In this document: positions 8,950 through 17,103 of the stretch, one piece after another
Numbering within the stretch: position 1 is the first letter of the stretch
How the letters are laid out: every line of letters begins with the position of its first letter
NCBI GenBank assembly: GCA_021443625.1
Contig: JABUTP010000004.1
Location: 21,100-42,319 of the forward strand
Direction of reading: 5' to 3'
DNA length: 21,220 nt
Origin: Bacteroidales bacterium
Lineage (GTDB): Bacteria > Bacteroidota > Bacteroidia > Bacteroidales > UBA932
Notes under the pieces: model-generated
Told to the model about the DNA's origin: nothing
Database searches by the model: none
The model's input: the letters and a program-made list of their open reading frames with translations, nothing else
Program-made: the position numbers and the translations under genes

Positions 8950-9737
8950 TTCTCGCAGTTCACTATGGTTATTCGGTTGTCAATGTCGGGAGTAAGTTTT
9001 ATCCCCTTGTCGGTAAGACCTTTGAGATATTGCACGTAAAGGTCGCGCATAACGTGTCCGGTAACCTCCGTTTTCTCGGAGAACTCCCTGAGTTTCATGG
9101 AGTCGCCCCCGTTCAGCAGAAAGTCGATGGTGGCCACGGTGTATGTCTTCGAGTCGTCGAGAGGCCTGCCGCCTATGTTGCATTTGACGAGTTTGAAGGA
9201 GTCGATACCGATTTCAACCCCACTCAGAGCCTCCACGCTTCCGCGGGATGCCATTCTGGTGAAGATTTTACGGAGATTGCTTCCTTTGATATCGACCAGC
9301 GCCAGATAATTGTCAAACGGGAACACCGAGTAGATGTCATATACGCGGATTGCCCCCGAAGGGAGATCGGAGCGTATGCCCCCGAAATTGGTGATGCCGA
9401 TATGAACCTCCCGTCCCAACGTCTCCTGAGCATAGAAGCGCAGGGCGTCGGCGGCAAAATTGGAAAGGGGACTTTCGGGACGTCTGGTGTATATGAGTCC
9501 GGTGCTGTGCCCCACGATTTCCTGCAGCGGTTCTATCAGGTCATCGTAGCGGCCTATCGCCTCGGTTATGGCAGTGACCCCCGCAGGGTCGTAGCGGTCA
9601 TCCACCGAGTGAAGATCCCATTGGTAGTCAAGGGGGGCGTTTCTGTCAAATCCGCCACCCTGATCCCCGACGTTTGCCGAGCGGCAACCGCCCAGAATGA
9701 CGATTGCCAGTATGAACGGTAAATACAATCTTTTCAT
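8946..9737 (-). CDS. Lipoprotein with 5'-nucleotidase C-terminal (substrate-binding) domain
   Basis: This is a 263-residue protein. A type II signal peptide with lipobox ILGGC (acylated Cys18) marks it as a lipoprotein. The rest is the 5'-nucleotidase C-terminal domain, which binds the nucleoside: SNFAADALR near 92-100, NFGGIRSDLPSG at 117-128, a SVFPFDN block, and DFLLNGGDS at 205-213. No metallophosphatase motifs are present, so it cannot act alone. The catalytic half is encoded immediately downstream with an ATGA overlap. The gene order is the reverse of the domain order in UshA-like enzymes. It lies 26 bases after the fumarase gene on the same strand. Confidence 0.9.
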   Translation of the reverse strand: MKRLYLPFILAIVILGGCRSANVGDQGGGFDRNAPLDYQWDLHSVDDRYDPAGVTAITEAIGRYDDLIEPLQEIVGHSTGLIYTRRPESPLSNFAADALRFYAQETLGREVHIGITNFGGIRSDLPSGAIRVYDIYSVFPFDNYLALVDIKGSNLRKIFTRMASRGSVEALSGVEIGIDSFKLVKCNIGGRPLDDSKTYTVATIDFLLNGGDSMKLREFSEKTEVTGHVMRDLYVQYLKGLTDKGIKLTPDIDNRITIVNCEK

Positions 9738-9763
9738 AAGCGTCAGATTACCCCCCTTGTCAA

Positions 9764-11380
9764 CTACAATTTACCGGCGAAGAAGTCGTTACCCTTGTCA
9801 TCCACAAGGATGAACGCGGGGAAGTTCTCCACTTCGATTTTCCAGATGGCCTCCATTCCGAGTTCGGGATATTCCACACACTCGATGCTCTTGATGTTGT
9901 TCTGGGCAAGGATTGCTGCGGGACCGCCGATGCTTCCAAGATAGAAACCGCCGTGTTTCTTGCAGGCGTCGGTGACTGCCTGGCTGCGGTTGCCCTTGGC
10001 CAGCATTATCATTGAGCCGCCGTGACTCTGGAACTCATCCACGTAGGGGTCCATACGTCCTGCGGTGGTGGGGCCCATAGAGCCGCACGCCATTCCCTTG
10101 GGAGTTTTGGCGGGTCCTGCATAGTAGATGGGGTGGTCCTTGAGATACTGGGGCATCGGCTCCCCTGCATCAAGGCGGGCCTTTATCTTGGCGTGGGCAA
10201 TGTCCCTGCCCACGATGATGGTACCGTTGAGCGAGAGGCGGGTACTTACGGGATATTTGGTGAGTTCCTTCAGGATTTCCGCCATAGGCTTGTTGAGGTC
10301 AATCTTCACGGCCTCGCCTTCACCGGCATTGCGCAGTGAGAGCGGAATAAGTTCGGTTGGATTGTCGTCAAGTTTCTCAATCCAGACACCGTCGGCATTG
10401 ATTTTGGCCTTGATGTTGCGGTCTGCCGAGCAGCTTACGCCCAGACCGATAGGGCAGCTGGCACCGTGACGGGGCAGACGTACCACGCGGATGTCGTGGG
10501 CGAATGCCTTTCCGCCGAACTGGGCTCCGAGTCCTATCTTGCAGGCCTCTTCGAACAGCTGTTTTTCCAGAGCGACGTCACGGAAAGCCCTTCCGGTTTC
10601 GTCTCCGGTGGTGGGGAGGGAGTCATAATAGTGGGTGGAAGCCAGTTTCACGGTAAGCAGGTTTTTCTCCGCCGAGGTGCCGCCGATTACAAAAGCGATG
10701 TGGTACGGAGGGCAGGCTGCCGTTCCGAGACTCTTCATTTTCTGCACAAGGAAGGGAACAAGGGTGCCGGGGTTCTGGATTCTGGCTTTGGTTTCCTGAT
10801 AGAAATAGGTTTTGTTGGCGCTGCCGCCCCCTTTCACCACGCAGAGGAACCGGTATTCCATACCACCGCACGCTTCAATGTCTATCTGGGCGGGGAGGTT
10901 GCACTTGGTGTTGACCTCGTTGTACATGTCGAGAGGGGCATTCTGGCTGTAACGGAGATTCTCTTCAGTGTAGGTTTTGTAAACTCCGAGGCTGAGGGCC
11001 TCTTCATCCTCGAAACCGGTCCAGACCTGCTGGCCTTTCTCGCCGTGGATGATGGCGGTGCCGGTATCCTGACAGAAGGGAAGCTGCCCTTTGGCGGCAA
11101 CTTCTGCGTTGCGGAGGAATGTCAGCGCCACATATTTGTCGTTTTCACTCGCCTCGGGGTCGTTCAGCACGGATGCCACCTGGGCGTTGTGCTCGCGGCG
11201 CAGCAGGAAGTTCACATCCCTGAATGCCGCATTGGCCATTGCGGTGAGGGCCTCGGGAGCCACTTTGAGGATAGGATTGCCTTCGAAATCTCCGACCGAA
11301 ACTCCTTCGCTTGTGAGGTGATAGTATTCAGTGGTGTCGGGACCCAGCTGAAACATGGGAGCGTATTTGAATTCTGCCAT
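9764..11380 (-). CDS. Fumarate hydratase, class I (iron-sulfur)
   Basis: This 538-residue enzyme interconverts fumarate and malate in the TCA cycle or, run in reverse, the fumarate-respiration branch used by gut Bacteroidota. It is the one-chain, oxygen-sensitive class I type with a [4Fe-4S] cluster. Candidate cluster cysteines are C103 in PFCQDTGT, C223 in AACPPYH and C309 in GASCPIG, close to 105/224/318 of E. coli FumA. The C-terminal beta domain carries [20 protein letters not shown] and the [13 protein letters not shown] block, which matches the fumA/fumB family. The start at 11380 is 7 bases after the prfB stop, consistent with cotranscription. I see no promoter of its own in that gap. 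Confidence 0.96.
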   Translation of the reverse strand: MAEFKYAPMFQLGPDTTEYYHLTSEGVSVGDFEGNPILKVAPEALTAMANAAFRDVNFLLRREHNAQVASVLNDPEASENDKYVALTFLRNAEVAAKGQLPFCQDTGTAIIHGEKGQQVWTGFEDEEALSLGVYKTYTEENLRYSQNAPLDMYNEVNTKCNLPAQIDIEACGGMEYRFLCVVKGGGSANKTYFYQETKARIQNPGTLVPFLVQKMKSLGTAACPPYHIAFVIGGTSAEKNLLTVKLASTHYYDSLPTTGDETGRAFRDVALEKQLFEEACKIGLGAQFGGKAFAHDIRVVRLPRHGASCPIGLGVSCSADRNIKAKINADGVWIEKLDDNPTELIPLSLRNAGEGEAVKIDLNKPMAEILKELTKYPVSTRLSLNGTIIVGRDIAHAKIKARLDAGEPMPQYLKDHPIYYAGPAKTPKGMACGSMGPTTAGRMDPYVDEFQSHGGSMIMLAKGNRSQAVTDACKKHGGFYLGSIGGPAAILAQNNIKSIECVEYPELGMEAIWKIEVENFPAFILVDDKGNDFFAGKL

Positions 11381-11387
11381 ATTGTGT

Positions 11388-12468
11388 TTAGTTATTTCCG
11401 TTGTTCATAAGATATTCTTTCATAAAGTCGTTGAGGTTGCCGTCAAGGACCGCCTGAGTGTCGGTGGTTTCCCAACCCGTGCGCAGATCCTTAACCATCT
11501 TGTAGGGATGCAGGACGTAACTTCGTATCTGGCTCCCCCACTCTATCTTCTTTTTCTGCCCTTCGAGTTCGGCCTGTTTCTCCTGACGTTTCTTGAGTTC
11601 GAGGTCGTAGAGGTGGCTCTTGAGGATACGGAGGGCATTCTGCCGGTTGTCGAGCTGCGACCGCGTTTCAGTATTCTCCACCACTATGCCGGTGGGGATG
11701 TGGCGGACACGCACGCCCGTTTCCACCTTGTTGACGTTCTGGCCACCCGCGCCGCTGCTGCGGTAGGTGTCCCACTCCAGATCTGCGGGGTTTATCTCAA
11801 TCTGGATGGAATCGTCCACCAGAGGATATACGAACACCGACGAGAAAGTGGTCTGCCGCTTCCCCTGCGCATTGAAGGGGGATATGCGCACCAGCCGGTG
11901 GACACCGCTCTCCCCTTTGAGATAGCCGAAGGCATAATCTCCTTCGAACTCTATGGTAACCGATTTGATGCCGGCTTCATCGCCGTCCAGAGAGTCGGCC
12001 ACCGTCACTTTGTAGCCGTTGATTTCGCCCCAGCGGATGTACATCCGCATCAGCATTGCGCTCCAGTCGTTGGCTTCCGTACCGCCGGCGCCCGAGTTAA
12101 TCTTGACGATGGCGCCCAGATTGTCCCCTTCTGCACCGAGCATATTGCGCATTTCCAGCGCCTCAACCTTCTCTGTGGCACTACGCAGGGCCGCATCGGC
12201 ATCCTCCGAATCGTCGTCGCCCAGTTCCAGAAGCACCTCGAGGTCTTCGATGGCTCCGCCCGCCGCTGCATAGCCGTCGGTCCAGAACTTGAGCGCGGAA
12301 ATCTCCTTCAGAAGGGCCTCCGCCCGCGTGGGGTTGTCCCAGAAATCAGCCGCGAGGGTCTGACTCTGCTTTTGATCTATAACAGTCTGCTTGCCGGGGA
12401 TGTCAAAGACACCTCCCCAACGTCTCATACCGCTGTCTAATCTCTTTAATCTGTTCTGTTGTTATCAT
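11388..12468 (-). CDS. prfB: Peptide chain release factor 2, with programmed +1 frameshift
   Basis: RF2 releases finished proteins at UAA and UGA codons. The uninterrupted frame begins at 12428, but the natural start is the ATG at 12466-12468. Its short frame reads [21 protein letters not shown] and stops at a UGA (12403-12405). A +1 shift on CTT then continues with [10 protein letters not shown], giving 359 residues. The SPF anticodon-like tripeptide in RISPFNAQG specifies RF2, and GGQ in [10 protein letters not shown] is the catalytic loop. The start has AAAGGAG four bases before it, the only near-perfect Shine-Dalgarno sequence I saw in this window. The first 23 bases overlap recX. Annotation from the single frame would give a wrong N-terminus. 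Confidence 0.95.
12403..12418 (-). promoter_or_regulatory. prfB programmed +1 frameshift site
   Basis: Read on the minus strand: GGGGAGG (12418-12412), TGT spacer, CTT slip codon (12408-12406), in-frame TGA (12405-12403), then C. The layout equals the well-studied E. coli prfB site, with an internal Shine-Dalgarno-like element three bases before CTT and the poor stop context TGAC. Low RF2 slows termination at UGA, the ribosome slips +1, and more RF2 is made: autoregulation. Confidence 0.95.
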
Positions 12469-12904
12469 AAAACTCCTTTATCTGTCTGTAAGTGTATCCA
12501 CGCCCCATTCCGAATCTGCACAATTTTGGAAAGATGTCTCCTCCCGCCGCCTCCAGTGACCGGAGCCGCGACATCAGCACCCCCTCCATCCGTTGCGAGG
12601 CCCTGGCTGCGTCAATCTGCTCCAGCCCGCAGGTTATGTCCTCCTCGCTCAACCCCTTTGCAGCAAGGGCATGGCGGATTTTCCGGACTCCCCATCCGCG
12701 GAGGGCGCTGCGGTCCCTTGCAAATGCCGAGGCATACCGCTTCTCGTCTATGAATCGGGCGCTGCAAAGGTGCGAAATAATCTCTTGTCCGTCAACATTG
12801 TCGTCCCCTTTCAACTGGTTTATCCTACGCAAAATGTCACTTTTGCAGTATTCGCGCACGCTGCAGGCACGCTCCAGCCTCTCTATGATTGCCGCCTTGT
12901 CCAT
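12446..12904 (-). CDS. recX: Regulatory protein RecX
   Basis: RecX binds within the RecA filament groove and limits RecA's recombinase and coprotease activity. The 152-residue protein is built of three-helix repeats. The first includes REYCKSDILRRIN, the second the family's hallmark IISHLCSARFIDEKRYASAFARD and a GWGVRKIRHALAAKGLSEEDI stretch, and the third a C-terminal FPKLCRFGMGRGYTYRQIKEF. Length and motif order fit RecX. recA itself lies about 4.2 kb away in the divergent plus-strand unit rather than next door. The gene starts 6 bases after the patatin gene's stop, and its last 23 bases contain the prfB start. The prfB Shine-Dalgarno sequence is therefore coding sequence for recX (IKEFYD). 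Confidence 0.92.
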   Translation of the reverse strand: MDKAAIIERLERACSVREYCKSDILRRINQLKGDDNVDGQEIISHLCSARFIDEKRYASAFARDRSALRGWGVRKIRHALAAKGLSEEDITCGLEQIDAARASQRMEGVLMSRLRSLEAAGGDIFPKLCRFGMGRGYTYRQIKEFYDNNRTD

Positions 12905-12910
12905 CCCGCA

Positions 12911-15217
12911 TCAAAACCAGTAACCGATGCCCAGGTAGGCCCCGGGTTTCTTTGTCATATCGTTCCAGTTGACATTGAAGTTGATGGGACCGAACATGAA
13001 GTTGTAGGCATATCCCAACATCACGCCCGCCACCCCCGGCTGCCCGTGCATGGTGGTCAGGTCACCGCTGGCGGCATAGTTCCCGCCGAGGGTGATGTAA
13101 TGGCTGCCCGCCACATTGTAGTTGAGGTCAAGCCGGCCCACGGCCAGAATCTTGTCCATCACCGCCACCCCGCGAATGCCGTAGAAGGGAATCTGCTGCT
13201 GGGTATAACGGGACGCCTCGCATCCACCCATCATATTCATATATTGGAGGGGTACTTTCTCTCCCAGCAGGACCCTGGCATCGAACGAGGGGGAAACAAC
13301 CAGCCGGTGTCCCAGACTCCGGGCCATCCTGAAAGAGGCCTCGACCTCCAGGAAAGGACTCTTCTCCACGTGCCTGCCGACATCCGAAACATACTTCGCC
13401 TCGGAATTGAACCGCACCCCTTTGGTCGGGAACGCCGCATCGTCCATATTATCTATGGCAAGCGACACGAACGCACTTGCAAACCAAGTCCTTTCGCGAT
13501 CGAAATCATAATTCTGGGTCATCACCGGAAGGTCCGACATAGGCAGGCTGGAAAAGGCCTCCATCCTCAATCCCGCTTCAGTGCGGAATTTGCGGAAACG
13601 GCCCGTGGAGACGGATGTCTCGAAGTTGTTCTTCAGATAATCGGCGTGGAACAGCTGCCCGGAGGGGAAGAGGATTCCGGTGTCCGTACGCTTTATGCCG
13701 TAGCTGACATTGTAGCGGAATTTCCCCCTGGTCTGGTAATAATAGTCCAGATCCGCCCTGTAGTTGCCGCTGACTTTGGCCGAGAATCCCAGATGGTGGC
13801 CATCCAGCTTGTTGTGGTTGAGCCGTATGTCGAGCAGCACCGAAGTTATCTCCTCGGTGTCGAACCGGGCACCCAGACCCATCTGGTGGTTGCGGTTAGG
13901 CACCAGTGTGAGAACCAGCCCGAACGGGGAGGTCTCTCCGCTCAAGGTATAGGTCACTGAGGAATAAACCCCTGTAGCATAGAGGTCGTTGACCACCTTC
14001 TCAATGTCGAAGGGGGATATCTTCTTCCCCGTACAGAGTTTGGTCTTGCGCTCGATGTAATCGAGGTCTATGTCGTTGTCCCCCCTTATCTCTATGGTGC
14101 TTAGTTCAATGGAATCGCGCAGGGACATTGTGGCATAACTCTCTTTGGGGGCCTTGCCGGGACCGACAAAGGTCATCTCGTCCAACCTTTCCATATCGTC
14201 CAGGAAGGACTTCAGATCTTCCAGGTCGCGGCTGCACTGCCGTGCCGCCTTCTCCCCGTTGTCTATCAGCACCCTCAGATTTTCGGTACTGAAACTCAAG
14301 GCATTGTACCCCGCTACCGACGGTGCGATGAGTACATTTGTATTCTTTATCGCATCGTCCATCTTTACATCCATCGCCACATCAAGCAGGCGGATAAGAA
14401 GCGACGGAAGACTTTCCCCATAGGCGGTATCCTCCTCGTCGTCGTGTCCCAGCAACACCCCGATGACAATGTCCGCCCCCATATTCAGGGCGACGTCCAC
14501 CGGATAGTTGTTCTTCACCCCTCCATCGACAAACACCCTGTCGTCGATACGGACGGGAGCGAACGCCCCGGGGATGGCCATAGATGCCCGCATCGCCATG
14601 GGAAGGATGCCGCTGTCAAGCACAACTTCCTCCTTTGCGGCCAGATCGACCGCCACGCAGGCAAACGGAATGGGGAGATGCCGGAACTCCATATAGTCGT
14701 GGTAACCTACGGTAAAATCGGTAAACAGACGGTAAATGTTCTGCCCTCCGAGCAGGCCCATCGGAATAAGTCCGGAGGCAGCCCCTTCCGGAGCATACAT
14801 CCACTGGTTCACCGCATCCTCCGGATTATCGCCACGGCGGGCCAGGGATTTGGCGAAATCGCCTCCGAAGGGAACGCTTATCAGCAGCCGGTCGTCTATG
14901 GTCTTCACCTCATAGGGAAGCATTTCGCGGCTTATGCTTCCGGTCATCACCGAATTCCAGTCCTGCATCATCACCAGCGAGTCGAGTTCGGTCGCAGAAT
15001 GTCCCACAGAATAGAGGCCTCCGATAATGGCCCCCATACTGGTCCCCACAATCATGTCGATGGGGATGTCGTACTCTTCCAGAACCTTCAGCACCCCGAT
15101 GTGCGCCGCCCCTTTCGCACCGCCTCCGCACAGTACCAGCGCCACCTTGGGCCGATCCGCCCACATCGTGAATGTTGCCAGAAGGAGCAACATCAAAGAT
15201 ACCAAACGTCTTTTCAT
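12911..15217 (-). CDS. Patatin-like phospholipase with POTRA and outer-membrane beta-barrel domain
   Basis: This 768-residue protein has a Sec signal peptide (to about residue 20) and a patatin domain at about 24-330. It holds the oxyanion loop CGGGAKG, the nucleophile Ser60 in GTSMG, and the partner Asp231 in VDGGVKNNYP, so the Ser-Asp dyad is intact. A POTRA-like segment follows (about 370-450: STIEIRGDNDID through YSSVTYTLSG). The remaining roughly 300 residues look like amphipathic beta strands of a BamA/TamA-type barrel, ending in the outer-membrane terminal pattern YLGIGYWF. This architecture matches PlpD-type (type Vd) proteins, where the lipase domain is exported through its own barrel. 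The substrate is unknown; phospholipid is inferred from the family. Its ATG overlaps the rlmN stop (ATGA). Confidence 0.9.
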   Translation of the reverse strand: MKRRLVSLMLLLLATFTMWADRPKVALVLCGGGAKGAAHIGVLKVLEEYDIPIDMIVGTSMGAIIGGLYSVGHSATELDSLVMMQDWNSVMTGSISREMLPYEVKTIDDRLLISVPFGGDFAKSLARRGDNPEDAVNQWMYAPEGAASGLIPMGLLGGQNIYRLFTDFTVGYHDYMEFRHLPIPFACVAVDLAAKEEVVLDSGILPMAMRASMAIPGAFAPVRIDDRVFVDGGVKNNYPVDVALNMGADIVIGVLLGHDDEEDTAYGESLPSLLIRLLDVAMDVKMDDAIKNTNVLIAPSVAGYNALSFSTENLRVLIDNGEKAARQCSRDLEDLKSFLDDMERLDEMTFVGPGKAPKESYATMSLRDSIELSTIEIRGDNDIDLDYIERKTKLCTGKKISPFDIEKVVNDLYATGVYSSVTYTLSGETSPFGLVLTLVPNRNHQMGLGARFDTEEITSVLLDIRLNHNKLDGHHLGFSAKVSGNYRADLDYYYQTRGKFRYNVSYGIKRTDTGILFPSGQLFHADYLKNNFETSVSTGRFRKFRTEAGLRMEAFSSLPMSDLPVMTQNYDFDRERTWFASAFVSLAIDNMDDAAFPTKGVRFNSEAKYVSDVGRHVEKSPFLEVEASFRMARSLGHRLVVSPSFDARVLLGEKVPLQYMNMMGGCEASRYTQQQIPFYGIRGVAVMDKILAVGRLDLNYNVAGSHYITLGGNYAASGDLTTMHGQPGVAGVMLGYAYNFMFGPINFNVNWNDMTKKPGAYLGIGYWF

Positions 15218-16242
15218 AACTGCTTCTGTTTGTTACGTCCGGCAAGCATGCCGCAAGCCGCCAATATGTCTTCGCCTCTGGAGGCCCTCACGGTGGTGGT
15301 CACACCGCAGAACTCCAGCCGCTCCTTGAAAAATTCGATTGCCTGGGGAGAGGATGTCCGCAGCGGAGAATCGGGAATCTGATGGAATCTGATAAGGTTC
15401 ACGCGGCACTCCAACCCCTTGAGCAGCCGTCCCAGGGCATCAGCGTGCCGGCGGGTGTCGTTCACCCCCGCAAACATCGTATATTCGAAAGTCACCCTGC
15501 GCTGCCCCGTGAAGTCGTATCTGCGCACCAGGTCGAGCACGTCCCCTATGGGATATCTCCGCTGGACGGGCATCAGCGCGGCCCGCTCGTCGGGGAACGG
15601 ATTGTGGATGCTCACCGCCAGATGGCACTCCGTGTTGTCCAGAAAGTCCTTCAGGGATGCCAGGTCGCCTATGGTCGAAAGGGTTATCCGTTTGGGACTC
15701 CAGCCGAACCCCCACTCCGACGTCAGGATGGTGAGCGCCCTGCTGACCTCCCCCCAGTTGTCCAAAGGTTCCCCCATCCCCATAAACACCGCATTGGTAA
15801 GGGATTCGCTCTCTGCCACATTCATAAACTGGGAAACAATCTCGCGGGAAGAGAGGTTGCCGTGGAACCCCTGCCGACCCGTCATGCAGAAGACGCAGCC
15901 CATACGGCAACCCGCCTGCGAGGAGACGCAGAGGGTGGCGCGGTCGTGGTCGGGAATCATCACCGCCTCTATCATCTGCCCCTCTTCACCCGTGGGGAAC
16001 AGATACTTGCGGGTGCCGTCCCGGGATGTCACAACGTCCTTGGCGGCGATATGCCCCACCTCGTATTTCTGCTGAAGCAGGGCGCGGTGGGACTTGGAAA
16101 GGTTGCTCATCCCCTCTATCGTCCGCACCCTCTTGCGGTAGAGCCAGTCGGCTATCTGCGTTGGGGCATATTTGGGCAGTCCCTCTGCGGCGCAAAGGCT
16201 GCGGAGTTCGTCCAAAGTCATTCCGAGAAGGTATTGAGGCAT
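15214..16242 (-). CDS. rlmN: 23S rRNA (adenine-2503-C2) / tRNA (adenine-37-C2) methyltransferase
   Basis: RlmN is the radical-SAM enzyme that C2-methylates A2503 of 23S rRNA and A37 of some tRNAs. I take the ATG at 16242, giving 342 residues beginning MPQYLLGMTLDELRSLC; an in-frame TTG lies three codons upstream. The [4Fe-4S] motif is CRMGCVFC inside SSQAGCRMGCVFCMTG. MGMGEPLDNW is the SAM-binding GEP-type motif, and the C-terminal ASRGEDILAACGML carries the methyl-carrying catalytic cysteine. The N-terminal accessory domain is present. This is the first gene of the minus-strand unit, and its stop overlaps the patatin gene's ATG by four bases, suggesting coupled translation. Confidence 0.96.
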   Translation of the reverse strand: MPQYLLGMTLDELRSLCAAEGLPKYAPTQIADWLYRKRVRTIEGMSNLSKSHRALLQQKYEVGHIAAKDVVTSRDGTRKYLFPTGEEGQMIEAVMIPDHDRATLCVSSQAGCRMGCVFCMTGRQGFHGNLSSREIVSQFMNVAESESLTNAVFMGMGEPLDNWGEVSRALTILTSEWGFGWSPKRITLSTIGDLASLKDFLDNTECHLAVSIHNPFPDERAALMPVQRRYPIGDVLDLVRRYDFTGQRRVTFEYTMFAGVNDTRRHADALGRLLKGLECRVNLIRFHQIPDSPLRTSSPQAIEFFKERLEFCGVTTTVRASRGEDILAACGMLAGRNKQKQL

Positions 16243-16279
16243 ATCTGTCAACTGATTTTCAAAACGCGGAAATAATGAG

Positions 16280-16287
16280 CGAAATTA
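16280..16287 (-). promoter_or_regulatory. Possible -7 box for the rlmN unit
   Basis: On the minus strand this reads TAATTTCG, a one-base variant of TAnnTTTG, about 38 bases before the rlmN ATG. No well-spaced TTG -33 element is visible, so confidence is modest. It would drive the whole seven-gene minus-strand unit. Confidence 0.4.
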
Positions 16288-16288
16288 G

Positions 16289-16319
16289 TTAAAAATATCC
16301 AAAGTTGTCACTATATTTG
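16289..16319 (+). promoter_or_regulatory. Promoter for the LOG gene (and perhaps recA onward)
   Basis: A perfect TAnnTTTG box, TATATTTG, lies at 16312-16319. The -33 position 20 bases upstream is TTA (16289-16291), a weak match to TTG. Transcription would start near 16326, leaving a leader of about 28 bases to the ATG at 16354. It lies back-to-back with the candidate rlmN box. Confidence 0.6.
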
Positions 16320-16353
16320 TAGTCCGTGCGCCACAATCGGCGCGTACCTCATT

Positions 16354-17064
16354 ATGAACGATTCGCAAGACAAAATAATCCGCAAATGTTTCAGTCCGAA
16401 ATTCTGGAATGACCTGCGGACTGCCGAGAGTTGGGCCGTGTTCAAAATAATGGCCGAGTTTGTCAACAGTTACGAAAAACTCGGGCAGATAGGCCCCTGC
16501 GTCGCCATATTCGGTTCGGCCCGCACCAAAAGTGAAGACCCCTACTACCGGCAGACCGTAGAACTTGCCGAGCGGCTGACAGCCATCGGATTCGGCATCA
16601 TCACCGGAGGAGGCCCCGGCATTATGGAGGCGGCCAACAAAGGGGCGGCCATCGGGGGCGGCTCCAGCGTCGGGCTCAACATCAACCTCCCTTTCGAGCA
16701 GGACAGCAACCCCTACATTGACCGCGACAAGCTTATCAACTTCAATTATTTCTTTGTCCGCAAGACCATCTTCATGCAGTTCTCACAGGGGTACATCGTG
16801 ATGCCGGGAGGATTCGGCACCCTCGATGAACTCACCGAGGCGCTGACTCTCATCCAGACCAACAAGCTGGTGAAGTTCCCGATAGTGCTCTACGGCAGGG
16901 ATTACTGGCAGGGGCTTCTGGACTGGGTCAAAGGCACAATGCTCACCAGAAACATGATAAGTCCCGAGGACCTCGACCTCTTCCACGTGGTCGATTCGGT
17001 TGACGAGGCGGCAAACGTCATTGAAGAATTCTACGACAAATATGCAATCAAGCCCAATTTCTAA
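16354..17064 (+). CDS. LOG-family (TIGR00730) Rossmann-fold protein, probable nucleotide 5'-monophosphate phosphoribohydrolase
   Basis: This 236-residue protein has the Rossmann-like fold of the LOG family. Members hydrolyse nucleotide 5'-monophosphates to base plus ribose 5-phosphate, acting on cytokinin ribotides in plants and on purine or pyrimidine nucleotides in bacteria such as PpnN. AIFGSARTK at 51-59 opens the nucleotide fold. GGGPGIMEAANKG at 85-97 and PGGFGTLDELTEAL at 151-164 are the family signature, including the catalytic glutamate. The N-terminal 45 residues are a helical extension common in the Bacteroidota group. True substrates cannot be read from sequence. It starts about 110 bases from rlmN, divergently, and recA follows after 39 bases. 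Confidence 0.88.
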   Translation: MNDSQDKIIRKCFSPKFWNDLRTAESWAVFKIMAEFVNSYEKLGQIGPCVAIFGSARTKSEDPYYRQTVELAERLTAIGFGIITGGGPGIMEAANKGAAIGGGSSVGLNINLPFEQDSNPYIDRDKLINFNYFFVRKTIFMQFSQGYIVMPGGFGTLDELTEALTLIQTNKLVKFPIVLYGRDYWQGLLDWVKGTMLTRNMISPEDLDLFHVVDSVDEAANVIEEFYDKYAIKPNF

Positions 17065-17076
17065 CGGGCTCTTTTA
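17051..17076 (+). terminator. Weak hairpin at the LOG stop codon
   Basis: AGCCC (17051-17055) pairs with GGGCT (17066-17070) around a 10-base loop, followed by CTTTTA. The stem is only five pairs and includes the end of the LOG gene. It could give partial termination before recA, or be chance. Confidence 0.25.
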
Positions 17077-17103
17077 TAAACCAATCACTAAAACACTATC
17101 CAA

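Noticed and set aside
12403..12405. prfB as a pseudogene because of the in-frame TGA
   Set aside because: The TGA sits in the exact context of the known RF2 autoregulatory frameshift, and the downstream frame is complete.
11355..12440. 361-residue plus-strand open frame opposite prfB
   Set aside because: It mirrors the RF2 coding sequence almost end to end; the GGQ and SPF motifs leave no doubt about the strand.
12593..13960. 455-residue plus-strand open frame opposite recX and the patatin gene
   Set aside because: Antisense to conserved genes with intact motifs, spans both genes, and has no recognisable domain or start signal.
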